From Clostridia bacterium (GTDB taxonomy: Bacteria > Bacillota_A > Clostridia > Oscillospirales > CAG-272): a stretch of 26,539 nucleotides of DNA. The stretch covers positions 1-26,539 of the forward strand of contig JAFTRQ010000160.1 in NCBI GenBank assembly GCA_017462125.1. Reading direction: 5' to 3'. A model generated the notes under the pieces. The model was not told where the DNA came from. It saw only the letters and a program-made list of their open reading frames with translations, and did no database searches. The first letter of the stretch is position 1, and each line of letters opens with the position of its first letter. Shown one piece after another: positions 1 to 8,000 of the stretch. The position numbers and the translations under genes were made by a program.

Positions 1-1209
1 CAACTTGACAAGGGTGGTCTTACCTGCACCGTTAACACCAACAAGGGCAAGGCTTTCTCCTGCCTGCAGGGTAAGGTTGATGCCCTTCAAAGTATAGTCC
101 TCAGCGCCATCGTACTTGTACCAAACGTCACGCAGTTCGATGGTAACCGCTCCCGTAGGCAATTCGCATCCCTTACCGTAATTGAATTTGTTGGGATAAT
201 CATAGAACTCACGGTAATATGCAATCTTATCAGCTCTCTTGTTCAATTTTGCCACGTCTCTTACGATGCCGTGAAGAAATCCAGCAACGCTACCTACGAT
301 GCCAAAATAGAATACGAAATCACCGACTGACAGATTTCCCGCAAGAAGCATACCGATCAATACCACATATGCTACGCCGTCCTGTATCAAGGTCATAATA
401 CCTGCAAGGATCGACACCAAAAGGTCACAACGGCAATACTTTCTGCTCCACAATAAAAGATAACCTTGATAGTCGCACATCATATTATTAAGCCATTCTT
501 CAAGCCCGTAAAGCTTAATATCCTTTGCAGCTTGAAAGTTTTGAGAAAGCTCAGAAAGGTAGGCTCTTTTTCTGCCGACCTTTTCCCATTTGTGCTTTGT
601 CTTTTCATAATAAATGCTATTCCAACGTGTAGGAAAATAAGACAAAATCGATATGGCTATCACCACAGCGAACACGATGGGATTGATTAACGCAAGCAAC
701 GAAGCATAAGTAATGATACCCAAAAGGTGAATCAATGCATCGGAAATATCTTTCCAGATAAACTCCAACGCACAATTTCCGTGGCTTGCATCTCCCCAAG
801 CGTAATTGCTTATTTTTTTATAGTCCTGTTTTTCGGTATTCTCAAAATCCGTTTTGTAGCCCTGCGTGTAACCCATTTCGGTTTGATAGACGCCAGTAGG
901 ATAATAACGTCTGGAATTACAGCGAGCATTTATAAAATTGCTCAAAACATTCAGGGTAAGTCTTGCCGTGATGAAAAAAACGACAATCCACGCAAGATCG
1001 GAAAAAGGCTTCCCCGCACCGATGCTATCGATAAGATATTTTGAAAAATAGGAGCCGACGAGCGGTGAGATCACCGCTACGGGTACCGAGGCGAAGATGA
1101 AAAAGACAAAGCTTTTATCAAGTCGCCACAGATTTTTGATCGCCCATACAAGACAGCCAAATTTTGAATACTTCGGCTTTTCTTTTGGAGCTTTTGTTTT
1201 AGAACTCAT
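1..1209 (-). CDS. ABC exporter, fused permease-ATPase (partial, 3' end beyond window)
   Basis: An open frame of 403 codons runs without interruption from ATG 1209 to the left edge. The first ~345 residues form a type-I exporter membrane domain: a basic N-terminus, hydrophobic segments near residues 33-55 and 72-95, later helices near 160-185 and 265-310, and the usual long cytoplasmic loops. The nucleotide-binding domain begins near residue 360 (VTIELRDVWYKYDG) and shows the Walker A motif GVNGAGKT at 391-398. The signature and Walker B motifs lie outside the window. A strong GAGGAGG site sits just before the start. The gene follows a LytTR regulator and a GHKL kinase on the same strand but has its own extended -10 promoter. 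Such exporters move peptides, lipids or drugs; the substrate cannot be read here. A regulator-kinase-exporter set suggests peptide export or antimicrobial defence (inference). Confidence 0.9.
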   Translation of the reverse strand, partial: MSSKTKAPKEKPKYSKFGCLVWAIKNLWRLDKSFVFFIFASVPVAVISPLVGSYFSKYLIDSIGAGKPFSDLAWIVVFFITARLTLNVLSNFINARCNSRRYYPTGVYQTEMGYTQGYKTDFENTEKQDYKKISNYAWGDASHGNCALEFIWKDISDALIHLLGIITYASLLALINPIVFAVVIAISILSYFPTRWNSIYYEKTKHKWEKVGRKRAYLSELSQNFQAAKDIKLYGLEEWLNNMMCDYQGYLLLWSRKYCRCDLLVSILAGIMTLIQDGVAYVVLIGMLLAGNLSVGDFVFYFGIVGSVAGFLHGIVRDVAKLNKRADKIAYYREFYDYPNKFNYGKGCELPTGAVTIELRDVWYKYDGAEDYTLKGINLTLQAGESLALVGVNGAGKTTLVKL

Positions 1210-1239
1210 ATTGACCTCCTCGTTACTTTGGATGTCTGC

Positions 1240-1248
1240 ATTATATCA
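1240..1248 (-). promoter_or_regulatory. Extended -10 promoter for the ABC exporter
   Basis: The minus strand reads TGATATAAT, a full -10 hexamer with the TGn extension, about 30 nt upstream of the exporter start. No good -35 hexamer is present, which fits an extended -10 promoter. The position where a -35 would lie is inside the terminator stem of the preceding kinase gene. Confidence 0.5.
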
Positions 1249-1257
1249 TAAGAAAAT

Positions 1258-1313
1258 TCAAAAAAGTGCAATCTGTTGTCAAACGTCGAAAATTTGATGC
1301 GGATTGCACTTTT
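1258..1313 (-). terminator. Terminator after the GHKL kinase gene
   Basis: An 11-bp perfect stem (AAAAGTGCAAT at 1262-1272 with ATTGCACTTTT at 1303-1313) closes a 30-nt loop that holds a second small stem (TCAAA/TTTGA). On the minus strand it ends in a run of six T. It lies 8 nt beyond the kinase stop codon and upstream of the exporter. Confidence 0.7.
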
Positions 1314-1320
1314 ACTGTAT

Positions 1321-1965
1321 TTATTGAGGCAAAAGAACTTCGGTTGAAAAGGCTCCGTCCTCGCTTGCACGGGTCAGATATCCGCCGTACTTCTTTACAA
1401 TGGCATCAACGCGGGCGAGACCAAATCCGTGTCCATCACCCTTTGTGGTCTTGAAGCTATGCTTTTTTGTTCCTTCCGCGGTATTCGTCAGCGAAAGATA
1501 TAAATAGTTTCCTTTCATCTCCATGTAGATACGGATAAGCCGTTCTTCTTCGGGGAGAGATGAGCACGCTTCAATGGCATTATCAAGCAGATTTCCAATA
1601 ACGATACAGAGATCAAGCTCCGATACCGTTAGTGACACGGGAATGCGTGCCTCTGCCTTTACTTTTATATTCTTCGCGGTAGCAATGGAGAGCTTACTGT
1701 TGAGTATGGCATCAGCCATTCTGTTTCCGGTCTTGATTACGGTTTCAACGTGAGTCAGATCATCGTCAAGCATATCAAGATAGCGGTCGATCTCCTCATA
1801 TTCTCCGTTTTTCGCGTGAACCTTCATAGTTTGAATATGGCTTCTGTAATCGTGCCGCCAACCACGCATCTTATTATACATATTTTCCACTTCTGCATAG
1901 TGCTTTTTTAATATTTCACTTTCCGCAGCAGCAATTCTTTTTGCAATCAATTTATCAAACAGCAT
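1321..1965 (-). CDS. Soluble GHKL sensor histidine kinase, no membrane domain
   Basis: A 214-residue protein of the AgrC/GHKL kinase class. Residues 1-35 form a charged helix. The phosphoacceptor region is WRHDYRSHIQ with His38. The N box is GNLLDNAIEA (about 124-133) and the G box is GDGHGFGL (177-184), so the ATP-binding fold looks complete. AgrC-type kinases normally carry several membrane helices in front of this core; none is seen here, and only 12 nt separate the start from the response regulator stop, so there is no room for a longer reading in this transcript. The start has a GGAAAA site. It is predicted to phosphorylate the adjacent LytTR regulator. The signal must come from a cytoplasmic cue or a separate membrane partner (inference). 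Confidence 0.88.
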   Translation of the reverse strand: MLFDKLIAKRIAAAESEILKKHYAEVENMYNKMRGWRHDYRSHIQTMKVHAKNGEYEEIDRYLDMLDDDLTHVETVIKTGNRMADAILNSKLSIATAKNIKVKAEARIPVSLTVSELDLCIVIGNLLDNAIEACSSLPEEERLIRIYMEMKGNYLYLSLTNTAEGTKKHSFKTTKGDGHGFGLARVDAIVKKYGGYLTRASEDGAFSTEVLLPQ

Positions 1966-1977
1966 AATTCTTTTTCC

Positions 1978-2679
1978 TTACAGATATTTGATCAAGGCAG
2001 CGTGTACCTCATCGTACATTCCTCTGCTGATGGGAACAAGATCCCCGTTTAACATCGTAATATCGGTGCGACTGATCTTTTTTACATATTTCAATCCAAC
2101 AATATAGGAGCGATGCACCTTGATAAAGGTCTCATCAAGCTGCTCCGCAAACTTCGCCAAGGAAATTCGGGAACGGTAAACGCCCGATGCAGTATGCACC
2201 GCAACGTGAACGTTTTCGGACTCCACGTAACAAATATCCGCAAGCGAAACTTTCACATCACCCTCGGGAGAAGTTAAAAGCACCGCTCTCTGTCGGTAAT
2301 TAAGGTTGCTTACCGCACGGTCAAGGACAGGCAATAGCTTTCTTTCGTCCGCAGGTTTGATTAGATAATGGAGCGCAGATACATCAAAACCGTCGCTGAA
2401 ATACTCATAATATCCCGTAATGAAAATGATCTGAACAGTGGAATTCTCCTTACGAACAGCTTTTGCCAACTCAACACCATTCATCCCGGGCATTTCTATG
2501 TCAAGAAGCAGGATATCAAAGTCTTTTTCCTCGGAGTAATCGAAAAGAAAAGACTTTGCCGATGAATAGGTCTTGAGCTCCGCTACGTGGCGATTCTTGC
2601 TCGCCCAAGCGGATACTACACCCAATAAATATTCAATTTGATTCTGCTCATCATCGCAGATAGCGATCTTTAGCTTCAA
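1978..2679 (-). CDS. LytTR-family response regulator
   Basis: The N-terminal receiver domain shows the acidic pair CDDE, the phosphoacceptor Asp in LLLDIEMPGMNG, the conserved Thr (IFITGYY) and Lys (LIKPAD). The C-terminal ~100 residues form a LytTR DNA-binding domain (FIKVHRSYIVG, then LNGDLVPISRGMY). The length, 233 residues, is normal for AgrA/LytR-like regulators. The frame opens at TTG 2685, but the GGGAGG site touches that codon; TTG 2679 lies 7 nt from the site and gives the family-typical N-terminus (M)KLKIAICDD, so it is chosen. The kinase gene follows after 12 nt. LytTR regulators often bind paired repeats and activate virulence, bacteriocin or envelope genes; the nearby exporter is the obvious candidate target (inference). 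Confidence 0.93.
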   Translation of the reverse strand: MKLKIAICDDEQNQIEYLLGVVSAWASKNRHVAELKTYSSAKSFLFDYSEEKDFDILLLDIEMPGMNGVELAKAVRKENSTVQIIFITGYYEYFSDGFDVSALHYLIKPADERKLLPVLDRAVSNLNYRQRAVLLTSPEGDVKVSLADICYVESENVHVAVHTASGVYRSRISLAKFAEQLDETFIKVHRSYIVGLKYVKKISRTDITMLNGDLVPISRGMYDEVHAALIKYL

Positions 2680-2711
2680 CTGCAACCCTCCCTTTTCATA
2701 ATTGATAATTT

Positions 2712-2740
2712 ATTGTAACACACTTTATTACAATTTGCAA
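2712..2740 (-). promoter_or_regulatory. Predicted promoter of the regulator-kinase operon
   Basis: On the minus strand, TTGCAA (-35) and TACAAT (-10) are separated by 17 nt, placing transcription start about 25 nt before TTG 2679. It is divergent from the promoter of the tRNA nucleotidyltransferase, with about 75 bp between the two. Confidence 0.45.
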
Positions 2741-2814
2741 TAGGAAAGTTTTATAGCGAGGCGATGGAACAACAGCAAAAAACATTGTAAATATAATATA
2801 AACATACCAATCTA

Positions 2815-2843
2815 TTGACAATCCTCGCATTTTTGGTTATAAT
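2815..2843 (+). promoter_or_regulatory. Consensus sigma-A promoter for the tRNA nucleotidyltransferase
   Basis: Perfect TTGACA (2815-2820) and TATAAT (2838-2843) hexamers with the ideal 17-nt spacer. The predicted transcript starts near 2850, about 30 nt ahead of ATG 2881, and includes the AAAGGAGA ribosome binding site at 2863-2870. Confidence 0.85.
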
Positions 2844-2880
2844 TATCTTATAAAAAGTAATGAAAGGAGAGCTTGATCAA

Positions 2881-4068
2881 ATGACACTGCATTACCCCGA
2901 AAACGTGGTAAAAATTGCCGAAATACTTGCGAAAAACGGCTATAAGGCTTACGCTGTAGGCGGCTGTATGCGCGACACTCTGATGGGCAGAGTACCAAAC
3001 GATTGGGACATGACCACAGACTGCTCTCCCGAAAAAATGCTTGAAATATTCGACAGAGAGGGTGTGCGCACCATCCCCACGGGGTTGAAGCACGGCACGG
3101 TCTCCGTATTGCTTGACGGTGAGATCTACGAATGCACAACCTTCCGTATCGACGGTAGCTACACCGATTCCCGTCACCCCGACAAGGTCACCTTTACGCA
3201 GGATATTACCGAGGATCTGCGCCGCCGCGACTTTACCGTCAACGCCATGGCAGGAGATCCGCTCTCGGGGTCCCTTGAGATAGTCGACGTATTCGGAGGA
3301 CGAGAGGATATTGAAAACAGGATCATCCGCGCGGTTGGCGACCCCGAAAAGCGCTTTACCGAGGACGCTCTGCGCATTTTGCGCGCGATCCGTTTCGCCA
3401 CGGTGCTTGACTTTGAGATCGACGGCGAAACCAAAGCTGCCGCCGTAAAGCTTGGGGGCCGTCTTGCCGACATTTCAGCCGAAAGAAAAAGCGTGGAGCT
3501 GCAAAAGATCCTGCTCTCCGACTATGCCGACCGCGGCATTGCACTTTTACTTGAAACCGATCTCGCAAAATACATTCACCCCGATATCAAGTCACCTAAG
3601 GTGACTTTGAGCGGTCTTCCGAAAAGGTTTTCTACCCGACTTGCGGCTCTTTTTGCAGCCGTCCCGAATCTTTCCTGCATGAAGCTTTCGGGAGAGCTTG
3701 TAAAACAGACCAAAGCGCTCTGCGACGATGTATTTTACCGCGAAACGGTTGCCAAGCTTAGCGAAGCGGATGCCTGCGCCCGCCTTATGCTGTCTAAATA
3801 CGGCGAGATCGCCGAGGATGCCGCGCTTTTGAGAAATCACAGAGAATCAGCGCAAAGGATCGCAGAGGAAAGAGCAAAAAATCCCTGCGTTATACTGCGT
3901 GACCTTGCAGTAGGAGGCAACGACCTGCTCGCGGCGGGCATTGAGCCGAAAAAGCTTGGCAGTATTATGTCCTCCCTTCTGTTGTCGGTCATTGAAAACC
4001 CCTCACTCAATCAAAAAGAAACACTTGTAAAAATGGCGATTAAGCTTGCACAAGACGAAAGGATATAA
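2881..4068 (+). CDS. cca: CCA-type tRNA nucleotidyltransferase (class II)
   Basis: Adds CTP and ATP to tRNA 3' ends to build or repair the CCA tail. The 395-residue protein has the class II head: GG at 27-28 followed by RD at 31-32, the catalytic DWD at 41-43, RRDFTVNAMA (about 116-124), and motif D EDALRILRAIRFA (161-173), whose EDxxR residues select the incoming base. ISAERKSVELQKIL follows in the neck region, and a helical C-terminus without an HD domain ends the protein. The start at 2881 is preferred over the in-frame ATG 2860 because the ribosome binding site AAAGGAGA overlaps the latter. The motifs do not decide whether it is a full CCA enzyme or a CC- or A-adding version. A membrane-protein gene follows after 1 nt. 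Confidence 0.95.
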   Translation: MTLHYPENVVKIAEILAKNGYKAYAVGGCMRDTLMGRVPNDWDMTTDCSPEKMLEIFDREGVRTIPTGLKHGTVSVLLDGEIYECTTFRIDGSYTDSRHPDKVTFTQDITEDLRRRDFTVNAMAGDPLSGSLEIVDVFGGREDIENRIIRAVGDPEKRFTEDALRILRAIRFATVLDFEIDGETKAAAVKLGGRLADISAERKSVELQKILLSDYADRGIALLLETDLAKYIHPDIKSPKVTLSGLPKRFSTRLAALFAAVPNLSCMKLSGELVKQTKALCDDVFYRETVAKLSEADACARLMLSKYGEIAEDAALLRNHRESAQRIAEERAKNPCVILRDLAVGGNDLLAAGIEPKKLGSIMSSLLLSVIENPSLNQKETLVKMAIKLAQDERI

Positions 4069-4069
4069 A

Positions 4070-4603
4070 ATGTACCTCTATAAAAAAACGATCAAACCAA
4101 AAAATACGGCAGGTAAAATAACAAGCCTGCTCTGTCTGCTCTGCGGCGCGGCTCTGTTTATTCTGGCAAGCGGAAATTATATTATGTTTCCTTCCATCGC
4201 ACAGGTCGCAGGCGTGATACTGATCGGTATCGCGATCTACGTTGCCTCGGCATATCTGCTTCGGGAATATACCTTTTCGGTAACGCAGAGCGAAAAATTC
4301 GACAGCGAGGACGCAAGCTATGCCGAAAAATTTGACTTTATCATCACCGAGAAAAAGAACAATCGGGATATTAAGGTATGTCATTTCGGTATGAATGACG
4401 TCACCGGAGTGCGCGCGGTCGATCCCGAGAATAAAAAGCAGGTACAGGAAGAGCGCAAGGATATGAAGCGCTTCACCTATAATACCGAATATGCCGCCGC
4501 CCGCTATATCGAGCTGCAGGCCTCGCTTGACGACGAGCAATACTCGATTCTGGTCTCCTACGACGAGGATCTTCTCCGCGTATTGAACGGCTTTTTTGAA
4601 TAA
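4070..4603 (+). CDS. Conserved two-helix membrane protein of unknown function
   Basis: Not recognised as a named family. The 177-residue protein has two hydrophobic segments (about residues 17-35 and 42-63) with a basic N-terminus, predicting both ends in the cytoplasm, followed by a ~110-residue soluble, charged C-terminal part. ATG 4070 begins 1 nt after the stop of the nucleotidyltransferase, and its ribosome binding site (AAAGGA) lies inside that gene, so the two are probably translationally coupled. A rho-independent terminator follows. The link with tRNA maturation may be only positional. Confidence 0.8.
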   Translation: MYLYKKTIKPKNTAGKITSLLCLLCGAALFILASGNYIMFPSIAQVAGVILIGIAIYVASAYLLREYTFSVTQSEKFDSEDASYAEKFDFIITEKKNNRDIKVCHFGMNDVTGVRAVDPENKKQVQEERKDMKRFTYNTEYAAARYIELQASLDDEQYSILVSYDEDLLRVLNGFFE

Positions 4604-4653
4604 ACCTCAATCTGTACGGGATGGCCGCTTAAGCCCTTTTCAGTTGAAATTCA

Positions 4654-4686
4654 CTCGGATGTGACAGCGTCGCATCCGAGGTTTTT
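4654..4686 (+). terminator. Terminator of the cca-membrane protein operon
   Basis: Perfect 8-bp stem CTCGGATG (4654-4661) with CATCCGAG (4673-4680), 11-nt loop, then GTTTTT. It starts about 50 nt beyond the stop codon. Confidence 0.8.
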
Positions 4687-4760
4687 ATGAATATTACTTT
4701 AAGATTGTGCTAATATTATGCAAATATCATAAGATTATCCATAGAAATCTTGTCTTTTTA

Positions 4761-4769
4761 TGCTATAAT
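4761..4769 (+). promoter_or_regulatory. Extended -10 promoter of the giant lipoprotein gene
   Basis: TGCTATAAT is a consensus -10 with the TGn extension; the -35 position (TAGAAA) is weak. It predicts an unusually long leader of about 225 nt before ATG 5002, containing three successive hairpins. Confidence 0.55.
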
Positions 4770-4831
4770 AAAATTACAACCCCGAAAGGAAAACAGCGTG
4801 AAGGTTACTTCCCACTTATAGGTAATTCTAC

Positions 4832-4984
4832 CGCAAGGCGATGCAGTGAGCTCCACTACTCGCCTGTGGCGTAATTCACGCGCGAATTTTGTCTTTTCGG
4901 CAAAATTCATCGATTATATTTGTGCCGCCGCGTAGGGGTTCCCCGAAGCGAACAAAGTGAGTTTTGGGGGTTCCCGTTGGCGGC
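4832..4984 (+). repeat. Three-hairpin leader (repeat-like) before the giant lipoprotein
   Basis: Three stem-loops follow one another. Hairpin 1: AGGCGA (4836-4841) with TCGCCT (4860-4865), with an inner AGTG/CACT stem. Hairpin 2: GAATTTTG (4884-4891) with CAAAATTC (4901-4908), perfect. Hairpin 3: GCCGCC (4924-4929) with GGCGGC (4979-4984), enclosing facing GGGGTTCCCC and GGGGGTTCCC tracts that pair except for one or two positions. No open frame is convincing here. The last stem ends 5 nt before the GGAGG ribosome binding site, and this stem-plus-site arrangement recurs before dnaN and gyrB. Confidence 0.6.
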
Positions 4985-5001
4985 GGAATGGAGGCTATTA
5001 T

Positions 5002-8000
5002 ATGAAAAAGTCTAAACTATCCTCAATTGCAATGATTCTTTCCTTCGCCATGCTCATTCCAACGCTTGCGTCCTGCGGCAATGGCGATAACGTGAAGGAA
5101 TCCGACACTGAAGAAACCATCGTTCAAACCGAGAGTGAAACACAAACCGACGGTTTGGCAAGCGGCTCTGAAACGGTCGATACCACGGAAACCGAAAAAA
5201 TCGAAATCGTGACCGAGGAGGACACTACCCCTATGTTGAACTGTGACAATGCGGAACTGATCGAATACGCCGAGCGCATCGCCAACGGCGTGAATTACTA
5301 TTATCCCAATGCCAAGAGAGAAAGCGCTGTTTTGGTCAATAAGGAAATGTCGATGTCCTACTCCCTGACCGAGAACGGAAACAAAACGGTTTCTTATCTG
5401 AAAAATGCAGGCGGCGCATCTTACGTTGAAAATACGATGGATATTTTCGTCCGTATGAAATCGGGTGAGACCTATTATGCCTCAAATTCCGGCACGGATG
5501 CCAACTCCAATCTCTATCGCTTCGGATTTTATTATTATCAGGCGCGTTACGAGGGACAAAGCTTTATCAATGCCAATAACGTGTCCGCGGAGAAGGTCGT
5601 CAATCATCTGAAGACCTCTACCATGAACAATACCGAAAAAGTCTCCATCGAAAACAACGAGCTTGTCATTAAGCTGACCTCCACCAATGATCCCTTCGCC
5701 TGCTTTGGCGACGTCAGATGCTCTACGGAGGATTATAATATGCTGCAGGTCACAATGAAGGCGGACACCACCATCCGATCTGCGCAGATCTATATTATTG
5801 CAGGCTCAAAATCCGGCTTTAACAGCGAACAAAGCTACAAGTTCAACCTGATGGCAGACGGAAACTACCACACCTATCTGATCCCTCTGTTCCTGATCAA
5901 CGATTATACCGGAAATATGAAGGGTCTTCGCTTTGACATCGACGGCAGCGCGGGATCCACTTATACCATCAAGGAGATGAAGCTTGTCAAGGCAGACGTT
6001 GAGGGCGTTCCCGCCAACATCAGCATTGCGCGTACCTTTAACGTTTACTCCGACAAGATGCATCACGTGCTGCAGGTCAGCGCGACCAAGCAGCAGAATG
6101 ACATTGCCGAGATCGGTATGTTGACCGAAATTCCTGCATCAACGGTTGAAAAGCTGATCGTCAAGGACAAGAACGGCTTGCACGAGGATCTTGACGGCAT
6201 CGATTGGGCAAGCGCCGAATATATTGCCTTTGACATCAAAAAGGCGGGTATTTTCGGATACATCCTTCCCGCCGACAACAACAGCGGCAGTATCAAGGTC
6301 ACTCTGAGCGAGGGAGTTTACTGCATCGAGCAGACGAAATCCCCCAAGGACGGCACGATCCTCCCCTCCGAGAAGGGAACGAATAACGCAAACGACTTCT
6401 ATATGGGTCAGCGTATCTACACAGACCCCACGCATACCTTTGAAAGATTCCTTGCGGAAGCCGAAGAGGAAAGACATCCCTTGACCGACAAGAATTTCGT
6501 GATCGACACGAAAAATTCCGCACAGGCAAGCTTTGGCGGCTACGACGCTCTGCGCGGCATCTACGTTCTCAACTATCAGGGAATCGGCGGCGGCAACAAC
6601 AAGTATCCCAACGTGAAATTTGAGGTCACGGGAGATAAGAGCGACCGCAAGATCTACGTGATGGCATATTCCCCCGTAGGTACCGTTGAGGGTGCGGCCG
6701 TGCTTGATGATAAGAGCATGGTGCTCCCCATCCCGATCGAGATCGGTAAAAACTTCAGCGAGGCGGCAGGTGAGCGAAACCTTTACAACATCGACGACCC
6801 TGTTTACAGCGAAGCGATCATTCCTCTTGTTGTCAACGCAGAGGAGACCTACGGCTACAATATCTTGAACTTCTATCAGTATTGGGGCAGATTCCCTCTG
6901 AAGCAGATCTCCTGGATCCAATTCTGGTCTCCCTATTATCATCTGTCCACGGCTCTGACCGAGACAAACTGCATCTGTCCCTACTACACCACAAGAAACT
7001 CCAGAAACATCAACACACTTCCCGACTTCCGCTCTATGAGTGCTCCGCCCTTCAGCGGTCAGCAGAAAAACAGCGGTGGCTCACACTATTTCCTGCAATA
7101 CACCGAGGCGGAGGGCAATCATTACACCTCCGAAAGCACGTATAACACAATAGGCTCCTTCGGTATGACCTACGCAGACGTTACCATGGGCTATCTTTCC
7201 GATGACGGCAAGATCAAGATCACATACAACCACATGGAAATGCCGCAGACCGATGAAAACAGAACCTATTATGAAATGACCTACGAGATCCTTGAGGATA
7301 TCTCCTTCAAGGACTTTGGCAAGGACTTCTCCTTCTATTCGGTTCGCTCAAACGACCCCACGGGCGTTTACACGCTGGTCGGCTATCTTGGCGAGGGCGA
7401 TCAGTTCAAGGTGACCGATGCCAAGAAGGCAGGCGATAACGCCGCGTATTACACGCTTGGCAAAACTGCTCCCTATTTCTCTTATATGAAGATGACCGAG
7501 GATCGCGGTAACAAATCGGGATATATCAATCTCGCATTCTTGGTTGCCGATTCCGAGTTCATTATCGGCGGCGAAAAGGTTGATCCCAGCTTCCTTTTGA
7601 CCGACCACGGCGGCCTGCTCTCGATCTCTCTCGATCTTGATGAGGTCACCTTGAAGGCAGGCGATAAGTTCACCATCAACTGCATCCTTCTCCCTTGGGG
7701 CTCGCAGGAAACTGTTTACGACGGCTCCAACGGAAAAGCACCCGACCAAAACGTTCGTGACGTGAGAGAAAACACCATTCTTGATCCTCACAAGGCAACG
7801 GCGAATAAGGATTGCGAGGTCATCGAAACAGTTTACGTTCCGATGCTGAGAACCACTAACGGCAAGAGCGCGGAATTCACCCTTTCGGGCGGTCACAACA
7901 ACGTGGCTGTCAGAATCTACGGCTTCAATATGCTGACCGTACCTCAGATCTATGAATACGTCAACGGTCAATGGGTAGAATACGAGGTCAGCTCCGCGAA

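Noticed and set aside
1..1209. Possible broken ABC transporter (only short plus-strand frames seen here)
   Set aside because: Translating the minus strand gives 403 codons without a stop from ATG 1209 to the edge, so the gene is intact as far as visible.
4832..4984. Known riboswitch class
   Set aside because: No conserved core of a familiar riboswitch could be matched; it looks more like repeated stems.
4957..5001. Upstream extension of the giant lipoprotein (15 extra residues)
   Set aside because: It would place an Arg/Gly-rich stretch before a clear signal peptide and lies inside the hairpin and ribosome binding site.
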